Positions 34,431 to 42,319 of a stretch of 64,000 nt of DNA are shown here, one piece after another. Origin of the DNA: Actinoplanes flavus (GTDB lineage: Bacteria; Actinomycetota; Actinomycetes; Mycobacteriales; Micromonosporaceae); the NCBI RefSeq assembly GCF_017592555.1, contig NZ_JAGFNS010000001.1, positions 544,809-608,808 on the forward strand. Direction: 5' to 3'. The notes under the pieces were generated by a model that had not been told where the DNA came from, made no database searches, and saw nothing but the letters and a program-made list of their open reading frames with translations. The first letter of the stretch is position 1; the number at the start of each line of letters is the position of its first letter. Both the position numbers and the translations under genes were made by a program.

Positions 34431-35078
34431 ATGGCCGAAGGCGATCTCGGCAATCTCGGCGGACTGACCGGCTGGGTCGCCTCGGTGATCGAATCGCTCG
34501 GCGAGGTGGGGGTCGGCCTGCTGGTCGCCCTGGAGAACCTGATCCCACCGATCCCCAGCGAGATCGTCCTGTCGATGGCCGGGTACCTGGCCGGCGAGGG
34601 CCGGGTGAATCCGGTCCTGGTCTGGGTCACCGCGACGCTGGGCGCGCTGCTCGGGGCGGTGGCGCTCTACTGGCTGGGCCGTGGGCTCGGCGAGGAGCGG
34701 CTGAAGCACTGGCTGGACCGGATCCCGCTGGTCGACACGGACGACCTCAACAAGGCGGACCGCTGGTTCGAGCGGCACGAGCGGGCCGCCGTGCTGTTCG
34801 GCCGGTGCGCCCCGGTGGTGCGCAGCCTGGTCTCCATCCCGGCGGGCGCCAACCGCATGCCGATGGGCTGGTTCATCCTCTGCACCGCGATCGGCAGCGG
34901 GGTGTGGAACGCGCTGTTCATCGGCGCCGGGTACGCGCTCGGCTCCCGCTGGCAGGACGTGGAGCGGTACAGCCACTGGTTCGACTACGCGATCGGGGCG
35001 TTCTTCGCCGTCGCGATCGCGTCCTGGGTGGTGAAGAAGGTGCGCAGGCGGCGGCAACGCGCCGCCGCCCGCACGTGA
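34431..35078 (+). CDS. DedA-family membrane protein
   Basis: Inner-membrane DedA/Tvp38-type protein of 215 residues. Motifs: ENLIPPIPSEIVLSMAGYLA, with the family's E and P residues, and FGRCAPVVRSLVSIPAGANRMP, the hallmark F/GR-x4-R...G region. About five hydrophobic segments and a basic C-terminal tail are seen. Family members flip lipid carriers such as undecaprenyl phosphate or phospholipids, and help membrane energetics. ATG 34431 has GGAGG 7 nt upstream. It is divergent from padR and converges on the GH16 gene with a 1-nt gap. Confidence 0.92.
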   Translation: MAEGDLGNLGGLTGWVASVIESLGEVGVGLLVALENLIPPIPSEIVLSMAGYLAGEGRVNPVLVWVTATLGALLGAVALYWLGRGLGEERLKHWLDRIPLVDTDDLNKADRWFERHERAAVLFGRCAPVVRSLVSIPAGANRMPMGWFILCTAIGSGVWNALFIGAGYALGSRWQDVERYSHWFDYAIGAFFAVAIASWVVKKVRRRRQRAAART

Positions 35079-35079
35079 G

Positions 35080-36456
35080 TCACTTCCGGAACTGGATCCA
35101 GTTCACGTTCACGAAGTCGGCCGGCTGACCACTGGTGAAGGTCAGGTAGACGGTGTGCGATCCGGTCACGTTCGACACGTTGGCGGGGACCGAGGTCCAG
35201 GTCTGCCAGCCGCCGGTGTTGGCCAGGGCGAAACTGCCGATCGGGGCGTTGCTGCGACTGTCCAGGCGTACCTCGACCAGGCCGCTGACCGCGGTTCCCG
35301 CACCGGACGCGACCCGGCCCACGAAGTCCTTCACCCCGCCGGTCCCGAAGTTGACGTTGTTGAACTGGAGCCAGTCACCGTTCGCGACGTAGCTGACGTT
35401 CTGGCCGCCCTCCGAGCACGTCTCGACCTGCACCCCGGCGGAGCCGTTGAACGACTCGGCCTCGATCCGGGAGTAGGCGTCCCGGCTGGTGCCGCTGGTC
35501 GGGGTCGGGGTGGGGCTGGTCGTCGGCGTGGTGCCGCCGCTCGACTGGTAGACCGCCACGTAGTCGATCAGCATCGGCACGCCGGACTGGGTGGCCGAGG
35601 TCGGGCCGCCCCCGAAGGCCGCCGGGAACCCGCCGCCGATCGCCACGTTGAGGATCATGAAGAACCCGTGGTGCAGGGCGTTGTTCCAGGTGGTGGAGTC
35701 GACCGCGTTCGAGGTGAGGGTGAAGTAGTTGGAGCCGTCCAGGTAGAACCGCAGCTGCTCCGGGGAGGTGCTCCGGTCGTACTCCATGGCGTAGGTGTGG
35801 AAGGCGCCGAGACAGCCGTTGCAGGCTCGCTCACCGCTGGTCAGCCCGGTGGTCTCGTTGCACGGCCCGCCCGGGTTGCTGCCGCAGTGCAGGGCCGAGA
35901 AGACGCTGGAGCGGCCGTTGATGTTCTCCAGGATGTCGATCTCGCCGATGCTGGGCCAGTTGGTGGCGCCGACCGGACGGGCCGCCGCGCCGAGGGCCCA
36001 GAACGCCGGCCAGTAGCCGGCCGCGGCCGCGCCGGTCACGTTGGGCTGCTGGATCCGCGCCTCCATCCGCATCTTCCCGCCGGCCGGGGCCGCGAAGTCG
36101 GTGCGCTGGGTCTCGACCCGGCCGGAGGTCCACCGGCCGGCGGAGTCCCGGATCGGCTTGATCACCAGGTTGCCGCCGCCGTCCTGGTAGACGTTCGCGG
36201 TCGAGTCGGTCATCGTCTCGATCTCGCCGGTGCCCCAGTTGGAGGCGCCGCCGGGATAGCCGGTGCCGGTGGAGTAGAGCCAGTTGGTGCGGTTGAGGCC
36301 GGTGCCGGCCGAACCGGTGAAGTCGTCGCTGAACACCAGGCTCATGCCCGCCGGCGCGGAGGGGACGGCGGCCTCGGCCTGGGCGACGAAGGTCACCGAG
36401 GCGCCGACCGCGAGCATCGCGGTGGCCACGGCCAGTATCCGTCGGGTGACTTTCAT
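35080..36456 (-). CDS. Secreted GH16 beta-glucanase with C-terminal CBM
   Basis: Extracellular endo-beta-1,3(4)-glucanase-like enzyme of 458 residues. The signal peptide ends near QAEA at 28-29. The GH16 domain spans about 35-315 with the catalytic sequence GEIDILENIN: nucleophile Glu172, Asp174, acid/base Glu177. A Thr/Pro linker (about 318-335) leads to a CBM6/35-type module (DAYSRIEAESFN start, DFVNVNWIQFRK end). ATG 36456 was chosen for the clear signal peptide. A palindrome at 36491 lies just upstream, suggesting LacI-family control by a sugar. It converges tightly with dedA. Confidence 0.93.
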   Translation of the reverse strand: MKVTRRILAVATAMLAVGASVTFVAQAEAAVPSAPAGMSLVFSDDFTGSAGTGLNRTNWLYSTGTGYPGGASNWGTGEIETMTDSTANVYQDGGGNLVIKPIRDSAGRWTSGRVETQRTDFAAPAGGKMRMEARIQQPNVTGAAAAGYWPAFWALGAAARPVGATNWPSIGEIDILENINGRSSVFSALHCGSNPGGPCNETTGLTSGERACNGCLGAFHTYAMEYDRSTSPEQLRFYLDGSNYFTLTSNAVDSTTWNNALHHGFFMILNVAIGGGFPAAFGGGPTSATQSGVPMLIDYVAVYQSSGGTTPTTSPTPTPTSGTSRDAYSRIEAESFNGSAGVQVETCSEGGQNVSYVANGDWLQFNNVNFGTGGVKDFVGRVASGAGTAVSGLVEVRLDSRSNAPIGSFALANTGGWQTWTSVPANVSNVTGSHTVYLTFTSGQPADFVNVNWIQFRK

Positions 36457-36490
36457 GGGGATGCGCCTTTCGCGGGGGAATATGGCGGGA

Positions 36491-36502
36491 GAGAGCGCTC
36501 TC
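36491..36502 (-). promoter_or_regulatory. LacI-type operator palindrome before the GH16 gene
   Basis: GAGAGCGCTCTC is a perfect 12-bp palindrome 35 nt before the GH16 ATG. It matches the core of CebR-like operators of streptomycetes (GGGAGCGCTCCC). No LacI regulator is in the window. Confidence 0.65.
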
Positions 36503-36589
36503 ACAGATTGCACGCTTGTTTCCATGCGTTGTCAATATGGAAGTACGCCGATCGTTTCCGGGGAACGGCCGCCGGGTATCCGGGTGCCC

Positions 36590-37762
36590 ATGAAAACCGC
36601 CACCGAGGGCACGGCGATCTCCCCCGACCTCGCCGCCAAGGCCGAACGCGAAGACCTGCTCACCCTCGGCGTCGAGGAGGAGTACCTCCTGGTCGACGCG
36701 GTGGAGCCGCACGCCGTGGAGGCCGTCGACGCGGTCTTCGCCGAGGTGCCCGCGGAACTGCGGGACGTGGTGCAGCACGAGTACCAGCGCAGCCAGATCG
36801 AGGTGGCCGGCCCGCCGCAACTGGAGCTGGACGATCTCGCCGCCGCTCTGCGCCGGCTCCGGGCCGGGGTGGCCAACGCCGCCGCACGGGCCGGCGCGCG
36901 CCTGCTCGCGGTCGGCACCGGGCCGGCCGCCGGGCCCAGCATGCGGATCGTCGACGACCCGCGCTACCACCGGATGCGGGAGCGCTTCGGCGACCTCTCC
37001 CCCGGCCAGGGCATGTGCGGCACCCACGTGCACGTCAGCATCCCCGACCCGGAGACCGGCGTCCGCGTGCTCAACCATCTGCGCCCGTGGCTGCCGGTGC
37101 TCCAGGCGGCCACCGCCAACTCACCGCTCTTCGCCGGCCACGAGACCGGGTACGCCAGCTGGCGCTCGATGATGTGGGAGCGGTGGCCCACCGTGGGGCC
37201 GACGCCGTACCTGCGGTCGCACGAGCACTATCTGACCCTGGTCGACGACCTGAAGCAGAGCGGCGCGATGCTCGACGAGGGGATGCTCTACTGGTATGCC
37301 CGGCTCTCCGCGCACTACCCCACCGTGGAGATCCGGATGGGCGACGTGATGCCCACGACCGACGACGCCGTGCTGCTCGCCGCGCTGACCCGGGCCCTGG
37401 TCGCCACCCTGCTGCACGAGGTGCGGGCCGGGGTGGAGGCGCCGGACGTGCCGCATCCGCTGCTGATGGCGGCGCACTGGCGGGCCGCGCACGACGGCCT
37501 CGAGGGGCTGAACATCGACATGGCCACCCGGCAGCCGCGCCCGGCCTGGCGCCTGCTGCGGCAGCTCTTCGACTACGTCCGGCCGGAGCTGGAACGGCAC
37601 GGCGACCTGGCCACCGCCACCCTCCTGATGGGACGGCTGCGCGAGCACGGCACCGGCACGACACGGCAGCGGGCGCTGCTGGCCCGGGGCGGTTCGGTGG
37701 CCGACGTGGTGACCTGGCTGGCCGCCGCCACCCGCGGAGAGGACGGTACATCATCGATCTGA
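36590..37762 (+). CDS. GCS2-family carboxylate-amine ligase (YbdK type)
   Basis: ATP-dependent glutamate-cysteine-ligase-2 family enzyme of 390 residues. The opening LTLGVEEEYLLVDAVEPHAVE carries the GVEEE motif. Further on are QGMCGTHVHVSI, ASWRSMMWERWPTVG and VEIRMGDVMP, all standard for this family. Members make gamma-Glu-Cys or related amides (EgtA, mycothiol-related, YbdK); the substrate is not settled. ATG 36590 has no strong ribosome site; GTG 36584 is an alternative. It stands alone, divergent from GH16. Confidence 0.9.
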   Translation: MKTATEGTAISPDLAAKAEREDLLTLGVEEEYLLVDAVEPHAVEAVDAVFAEVPAELRDVVQHEYQRSQIEVAGPPQLELDDLAAALRRLRAGVANAAARAGARLLAVGTGPAAGPSMRIVDDPRYHRMRERFGDLSPGQGMCGTHVHVSIPDPETGVRVLNHLRPWLPVLQAATANSPLFAGHETGYASWRSMMWERWPTVGPTPYLRSHEHYLTLVDDLKQSGAMLDEGMLYWYARLSAHYPTVEIRMGDVMPTTDDAVLLAALTRALVATLLHEVRAGVEAPDVPHPLLMAAHWRAAHDGLEGLNIDMATRQPRPAWRLLRQLFDYVRPELERHGDLATATLLMGRLREHGTGTTRQRALLARGGSVADVVTWLAAATRGEDGTSSI

Positions 37763-37875
37763 CGGGTGTTTGCGTTCCGTAACCGCACGGGATGACCTGC
37801 ATCTATCACCGCGTGTACCGGCAAGGTGACGGATTCGGTATCGCGCTTGATCTTGCGGCACGGTAGGCATGACGG

Positions 37876-39240
37876 ATGCCGCCGCACTCTTCGCTCTCAC
37901 CGGAGCCGACGTCCCAAGGGGACAGACCGGCCGGGCGGCACCGGGCGCCAGAGGCGTCGACCGCCCCCGCGCCCCGGATCCCGGTTCCGCGGATCCCCGT
38001 TCCGCGGATCCCGGTTCCCCGGGTCGCCTTCCTGGAGGGCGGCAACTCCGCACGGCACCGCGCCGGGGCGTACGAATCGTATGGCTCCTCCCGGACGGCC
38101 GCCCGCCGGACGCGCGCCGCGGAGGCCAGGCACGCGCAGAGCCGGCGCCGGCCCACGACCGACAAGGCGTCCACCGGCGTGCATCGCGCGCCCGACAGCC
38201 TGCCGGTGGAGGCCTGGGTGCGGGCCGCCCGGAACCGCCCGCAGGTGCTGCTCGGCACGCTCGTCGCCGCCGGTCTGCTGCTGACCGCCGTGCCGATCCC
38301 GCAGTCCGGCGGGGAGAGCAACAGCGTGATGACCGCCGCCGCCGAGGCGGTCGGCGTGATCAGCAAGAGCGAGAAGAAGAAGCCGGAGAAGAAGCCCCAG
38401 CCGGACCCGGTCCAGGCCCTTCCGGCGGTCGTCGACCCGTCGGTGGCGCCCTCGCCGCCGGCGTCGTCGGTCACGCCCAGCGTCCAGCCCTCCGGAAAGC
38501 AGCCGGAGCAGGTCGTGGTCCCGGTCGGCGACGGACCGTTCAACTCGCTGCGCACCACCGGATCGAAGCTGGTGATGCTGAGCTTCGACGACGGGCCGGA
38601 CCCGGCGGAGACGCCGAGGATCCTGGCGCTGCTGGAGAAGCACCAGGTGAAGGCGGTGTTCTGCCTGGTCGGCACGCAGGCGCGGCGGCATCCGGACCTG
38701 GTCCGGCAGATCGCCGCCGCCGGGCACGTGCTCTGCAACCACACCTGGAGCCACGACCTGCGGATCGGCAAGAAGAAGCCGAAGCAGATCCTCGCTGATC
38801 TGGAACGGACGAACGCGGCGATCCGCGCGGCCGTGCCGGATGCCGAGATCCCCTACTTCCGGGCGCCCGGCGGCAACTTCACCGACCGGCTGGTCAAGAC
38901 GGCGTACGGCGACGGCATGACCTCCCTCTACTGGGAGGTGGACCCGCGCGACTGGGAGCACCCCGAGGGCGAGACCTCCGAGCAGCACGTGCAGCGGATC
39001 ATCGCGCAGGTCAGGAAGGAGACCCGGCCGGGCGCGATCGTGCTGTCGCACGACTTCAACCAGCCGGACACCACGGCCGCGTACGCCGAACTGCTCCCCT
39101 GGCTGGTGGAGAACTTCGAGGTCGGCGTCCCGGGCGCGGCTTCCGAGCCGACCCCCGCCCCGTCGTCGCCCGCGCCCACGCCCTCGACCACCCCGGCCGA
39201 GACGCCGTCCGCTACGCCGAGCGCTTCCGTGGCGCTGTGA
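37876..39240 (+). CDS. Membrane-anchored polysaccharide deacetylase (NodB domain)
   Basis: A 454-residue protein with a long cytoplasmic basic region (1-118), one TM helix (about 120-138), a Pro/Ser linker, and a NodB domain from about 233 to 420 outside the cell. Motif 1 SFDDGPDP at 236-243 holds the base and metal Asp, motif 2 is HTWSHD, motif 3 FRAPGG and motif 5 ends VLSHDF. It deacetylates N-acetyl sugars such as peptidoglycan or chitin oligomers. The C-terminus is a Pro/Thr/Ser tail. A 45-bp tandem repeat encodes RIPVP three times near residue 35. Its end overlaps the convergent Nei2-like gene by 29 nt. Confidence 0.92.
   Translation: MPPHSSLSPEPTSQGDRPAGRHRAPEASTAPAPRIPVPRIPVPRIPVPRVAFLEGGNSARHRAGAYESYGSSRTAARRTRAAEARHAQSRRRPTTDKASTGVHRAPDSLPVEAWVRAARNRPQVLLGTLVAAGLLLTAVPIPQSGGESNSVMTAAAEAVGVISKSEKKKPEKKPQPDPVQALPAVVDPSVAPSPPASSVTPSVQPSGKQPEQVVVPVGDGPFNSLRTTGSKLVMLSFDDGPDPAETPRILALLEKHQVKAVFCLVGTQARRHPDLVRQIAAAGHVLCNHTWSHDLRIGKKKPKQILADLERTNAAIRAAVPDAEIPYFRAPGGNFTDRLVKTAYGDGMTSLYWEVDPRDWEHPEGETSEQHVQRIIAQVRKETRPGAIVLSHDFNQPDTTAAYAELLPWLVENFEVGVPGAASEPTPAPSSPAPTPSTTPAETPSATPSASVAL
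37975..38019 (+). repeat. 15-bp tandem repeat, three copies, in the deacetylase gene
   Basis: Three in-frame 15-bp units encode RIPVP three times near residues 34-48 of the deacetylase. Copies differ by one or two bases. The length is likely variable between strains. Confidence 0.85.
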
Positions 39241-40048
39241 CCGGCGGCTGGCAGGCCGGGCACCAGTAGAGGTTGCGCCCGGCCATCGGGCCGCGGGCGA
39301 TCGGCGTGCCGCAGACCAGGCAGGGCTGGCCGGGGCGGCGGTAGACATACACCTCACCGCCGTGCCGGTCCACCCGCGGCGCCCGGCGCATCGCCTCCGG
39401 GGTGTGCTCGGTGTGCACCGTGTCGATGCGGCCGCGGGCCACGCCCTCCTTCATGAGCGCCCGCAGATCGTCCCAGATCGCCGTCCAGGTGTCCGGGCCG
39501 ATCGTGACGCCCGGGGTGGCCGGCGACAGCCCGGCCCGGAACAGCACCTCGTTGGCGTAGATCAGGCCGCAGCCGGCCACGATGGACTGATCCAGGAGCA
39601 GTGCGGACAGCGGCTTGGTGCTGGAGCGGATCCGGCCGTACGCGAACGCCGGGTCGGCGTCGTCGCGCAGCGGGTCGGCGCCCAGACGGGCCCGCAGCAG
39701 GTCGGCCGCGGCCGGGTCGACGACCTCGCAGGCGGTCGGGCCGCGCAGCTCCAGCCAATGATCAGAACCGGTCAGAACCATCCGCAGCTGGCCGACCGGG
39801 GCGGGCGCGGGCAGCTCGCCGTCGGCGAACTTGCCGTACAGCCCGAGGTGGACGTGCAGGATGCGATCGCCCTCGTAGTGGTGCAGCAGATGCTTGCCGT
39901 ACGCCTCGGTGTCGAGCAGCACGCGCCCGTCGATGAGGGTGGCCCCGGCGGTGAAGCGGCCCTGCGGGCTGTGTGCCCGCACCGGACGCCCGGCGAAGAG
40001 CTCACGGTGGCGGGTCGCGAGGCGGTGAATGGTATGTCCCTCCGGCAC
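39212..40048 (-). CDS. nei: Fpg/Nei-family DNA glycosylase (Nei2-like)
   Basis: Bifunctional base-excision repair enzyme of 278 residues that removes oxidised bases and cuts the strand. After Met removal, Pro and Glu of (V)PEGHTIHR are the nucleophile and catalytic acid; the PEGHT form marks the Nei/Nei2 branch. The zinc finger near the end has four Cys (CLVCGTP...WCPACQ). Nei2 of mycobacteria has the same start. GTG 40048 lies 6 nt after a TACCTT -10, so the message is leaderless. It is divergent from clpP and overlaps the deacetylase end. Confidence 0.92.
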   Translation of the reverse strand: MPEGHTIHRLATRHRELFAGRPVRAHSPQGRFTAGATLIDGRVLLDTEAYGKHLLHHYEGDRILHVHLGLYGKFADGELPAPAPVGQLRMVLTGSDHWLELRGPTACEVVDPAAADLLRARLGADPLRDDADPAFAYGRIRSSTKPLSALLLDQSIVAGCGLIYANEVLFRAGLSPATPGVTIGPDTWTAIWDDLRALMKEGVARGRIDTVHTEHTPEAMRRAPRVDRHGGEVYVYRRPGQPCLVCGTPIARGPMAGRNLYWCPACQPPVTAPRKRSA

Positions 40049-40060
40049 GCACCAAAGGTA
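40049..40060 (-). promoter_or_regulatory. Leaderless promoter of the Nei2-like gene
   Basis: -10 TACCTT (complement of 40055-40060) ends 6 nt before the GTG start at 40048. Confidence 0.5.
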
Positions 40061-40082
40061 GCCGGGCATTATGCCGTGAGCG

Positions 40083-40102
40083 GATTCGCCCTGAGGCGAA
40101 TC
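40083..40102. promoter_or_regulatory. Perfect inverted repeat between nei and clpP
   Basis: GATTCGCC (40083-40090) and GGCGAATC (40095-40102) flank CTGA. It lies 35 nt from the nei start and 37 nt from the clpP start. It resembles the ClgR regulator site (CGC-N5-GCG), but the spacer here is 6, so the match is only partial. Confidence 0.5.
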
Positions 40103-40139
40103 GCTGGGATCCGGGGACCGAGTGGGAGAAGGTGGGTTC

Positions 40140-40745
40140 ATGAGCATTGAGACGACCATGCGGGGCGGCGGCGCGTCCTTCGACGACCAGGTGTTCGACC
40201 GGCTGCTGCGGGAGCGGATCATCTTCCTCGGCAGCGAGGTGAACGACGAGGTGACCAACCGGATCTGCGCGCAGATGCTCCTGCTCGCCTCCGAGGACTC
40301 CGAGCGCGACATCGCTCTCTACATCAACTCTCCGGGCGGCTCGATCAGCGCCGGCATGGCGGTCTACGACACCATGCAGTACATCAAGAACGACGTGGCC
40401 ACCATCGCGATGGGCATGGCCGCCTCGATGGGCCAGTTCCTGCTCTGCGCCGGCACCCCCGGTAAGCGGTACGCGCTCCCGCACGCCCGGGTGATGATGC
40501 ACCAGCTCTCCGGCGGCATCGGCGGCACCGCCGCGGACATCGCCATCCAGGCCGAGAGCATGCTGCACATCAAGCAGGTGATGAACGAGCGGATCGCCTT
40601 CCACACCGGGCACACCCCGGAGGAGATCGAGCGCGACTCGGACCGGGACCGCTGGTTCACCGCCCAGCAGGCGAAGGAGTACGGCCTCGTCGACCACGTG
40701 ATCGCCAAGGCGACCGACGTGAACGCGGTGTCCTCGCTGGTCTGA
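40140..40745 (+). CDS. clpP: ATP-dependent Clp protease proteolytic subunit (solitary ClpP)
   Basis: Serine protease subunit of 201 residues that forms a 14-mer barrel capped by ClpX or ClpC. The triad is Ser96 in [10 protein letters not shown], His121 in MMHQLSGG and Asp170 in DSDRDRWF. The N-terminal stretch after ATG 40140 is short; the site AAGGTGG lies just upstream, which favours this start over GTG 40122. The His-loop LSGGIGG differs from the usual HQP form of main ClpP proteins. It is alone, without tig, clpX or a second clpP, so it is likely a paralogue such as the ClpP3 or ClpP4 type of streptomycetes. Confidence 0.95.
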   Translation: MSIETTMRGGGASFDDQVFDRLLRERIIFLGSEVNDEVTNRICAQMLLLASEDSERDIALYINSPGGSISAGMAVYDTMQYIKNDVATIAMGMAASMGQFLLCAGTPGKRYALPHARVMMHQLSGGIGGTAADIAIQAESMLHIKQVMNERIAFHTGHTPEEIERDSDRDRWFTAQQAKEYGLVDHVIAKATDVNAVSSLV

Positions 40746-40826
40746 CGCCGTCATCCGCGCCGCCCGTGTCAATTCCGGGCGGCGCGGGTACATAACCACG
40801 TCAGAACCTGACAAGGAGGTGCTGAC

Positions 40827-41327
40827 GTGCGGATTCCTACCTTCCCGCGCCAGTCCACGGACGAGGAGACAGCCACCGGGCGCACCCCGGTGACCCCCCG
40901 CCGGGACGACGGCGCGACGACCACGACCCTGCCCCCGGTCCGCTCCGAGACCGAGCGCGCCCGGGCCGTCTCCGAACCGGTCGCGATCCCGTCGCCCGCT
41001 CCGCGGGCCCGGGCCGGCTTCCTGGCCACCCTCGGCCTCATCCTGTCGGTGGCGGGCGCGATGCTCGTGCTCTCCGGCCCCCTTCTGGGGTACGGCATCG
41101 GCGTCGCCGCGGTGGCCCTGATCATCTCGCTCGCCGGCGTCTTCGCGACCCGTAAGCGGCACGTGGCCGGCAAGACCAGCGCGCTGATCGGGATGCTCCT
41201 GTCCATCGGCGCGATCGTGCTGGGCGTGCTCGCCCTGACCGGTCAGGTCTGGTGGCTGGGCACCGACACCGACTCGGCGACCGAACTCCGGACGTGGCTC
41301 GACACACAGTTTGCGAACCGGACCTGA
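40827..41327 (+). CDS. Small membrane protein with two to three TM helices
   Basis: A 166-residue protein: a polar Thr/Pro/Arg-rich cytoplasmic head (1-60), then hydrophobic segments LATLGLILSVAGAMLVLSGPL, YGIGVAAVALIISLAGVFA and TSALIGMLLSIGAIVLGVLALT, and a short outer tail. No enzyme or transport motif was recognised. GTG 40827 has a near-perfect ribosome site, AAGGAGGTG, at 40813-40821. A terminator follows at 41374. It may be its own unit after clpP. Confidence 0.82.
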   Translation: MRIPTFPRQSTDEETATGRTPVTPRRDDGATTTTLPPVRSETERARAVSEPVAIPSPAPRARAGFLATLGLILSVAGAMLVLSGPLLGYGIGVAAVALIISLAGVFATRKRHVAGKTSALIGMLLSIGAIVLGVLALTGQVWWLGTDTDSATELRTWLDTQFANRT

Positions 41328-41373
41328 CGGGTATTCGTCTGACAAGTCCTTCAGCGGTTCGCGGAGGACGCCC

Positions 41374-41418
41374 AAGGCCCCGGCATGGGTGGCGGTTCGC
41401 CGCCCCGCCGGGGCCTTT
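41374..41418 (+). terminator. Terminator after the membrane-protein gene
   Basis: AAGGCCCCGGC (41374-41384) pairs with 41407-41417, 11 bp, with an inner GGCGG-TTCG-CCGCC mini-hairpin. Only three T residues follow the stem, so the terminator is strong in stem but weak in U-tract. Confidence 0.65.
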
Positions 41419-41521
41419 GCAATGAATCGCCGCTGGCCGCCGCGATCACGCAACGATCGGCCGCGTGACGCATGGTTGATCAGGGGCATCCGACGGTCAC
41501 CCCGACCTACCGTTTTCTTCC

Positions 41522-42319
41522 ATGACGTTCAAGCGCCGCTACCTGATGTGCCGGCCCACCCATTTCGCCGTCACCTACCGGATCAATCCCTGGATGGACC
41601 CGACGGCGCCGTACGACAACGCGCTGGCCATCAGCCAGTGGGAGAACCTGCGGCAGACCTTCCTGGGCCTCGGCCACACCGTCGATCTGATCGACCCGCT
41701 ACCCGGGCTGCCCGACATGGTCTTCGCCGCCAACGGCGCCACCGTGGTCGACGGCCGGGCCCTGGGTGTGCAGTTCCGCGACGCCGAGCGGGCCGACGAG
41801 GCCCCGGCGTACGCCGCCTGGTTCCGTGAGAACGGCTTCGACGTGTTCGAGCCCAAGCACACCAACGAGGGCGAGGGCGACATCCTGCTCGCCGGGGACG
41901 TGCTGCTCGCCGGCACCGGCTTCCGGACCTCGCACGCCTCGCACGCCGAGACCCAGGAGTTCCTCCAGCGGCCGGTGATCACGCTCCAGCTCGTCGATCC
42001 GGCGTACTACCACCTCGACACCGCGCTCTGCGTACTGGACGAGACCAACATCGCGTACCTGCCGCAGGCCTTCTCGGCCGGTTCGCAGGCCGTGCTCCGG
42101 CAGCTCTTCCCCAACGCGATCATCGCCACGCCGGAGGACGCCGCCGTGCTCGGCCTGAACGCGGTCAGCGACGGTGAGACCGTGGTGCTGGCCGAGCAGG
42201 CCACCCACCTGGCCGACGCGCTGCGTGCGGCCGGATACCGGACCATCGGGGTCGACATGTCCGAGCTGCGCAAGGCCGGCGGCGGACCCAAGTGCTGCAC
42301 GCTGGAGGTGCGTTCGTGA
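41522..42319 (+). CDS. ddaH: Dimethylarginine dimethylaminohydrolase-family protein
   Basis: Amidinotransferase-fold hydrolase of 265 residues, which in this family turns methylated arginine into citrulline and methylamine. The catalytic set is visible: the acidic EGEGDILLAG loop with Glu118, His164 in AYYHLDTAL, and the nucleophilic Cys in GGPKCCTLEV (Cys258 or Cys259). The DMVFAANGATV segment is also typical. rocD starts 4 nt inside its end (GTGA), so both are one operon. TACCGT 8 nt before the ATG may be its promoter. An arginine-deiminase-like or other guanidine-hydrolysing role cannot be excluded. Confidence 0.88.
   Translation: MTFKRRYLMCRPTHFAVTYRINPWMDPTAPYDNALAISQWENLRQTFLGLGHTVDLIDPLPGLPDMVFAANGATVVDGRALGVQFRDAERADEAPAYAAWFRENGFDVFEPKHTNEGEGDILLAGDVLLAGTGFRTSHASHAETQEFLQRPVITLQLVDPAYYHLDTALCVLDETNIAYLPQAFSAGSQAVLRQLFPNAIIATPEDAAVLGLNAVSDGETVVLAEQATHLADALRAAGYRTIGVDMSELRKAGGGPKCCTLEVRS

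Noticed and set aside
40083..40102. ClgR operator between nei and clpP
   Set aside because: The site has a 6-nt spacer between CGC and GCG while the known box has 5; kept only as an unassigned inverted repeat.
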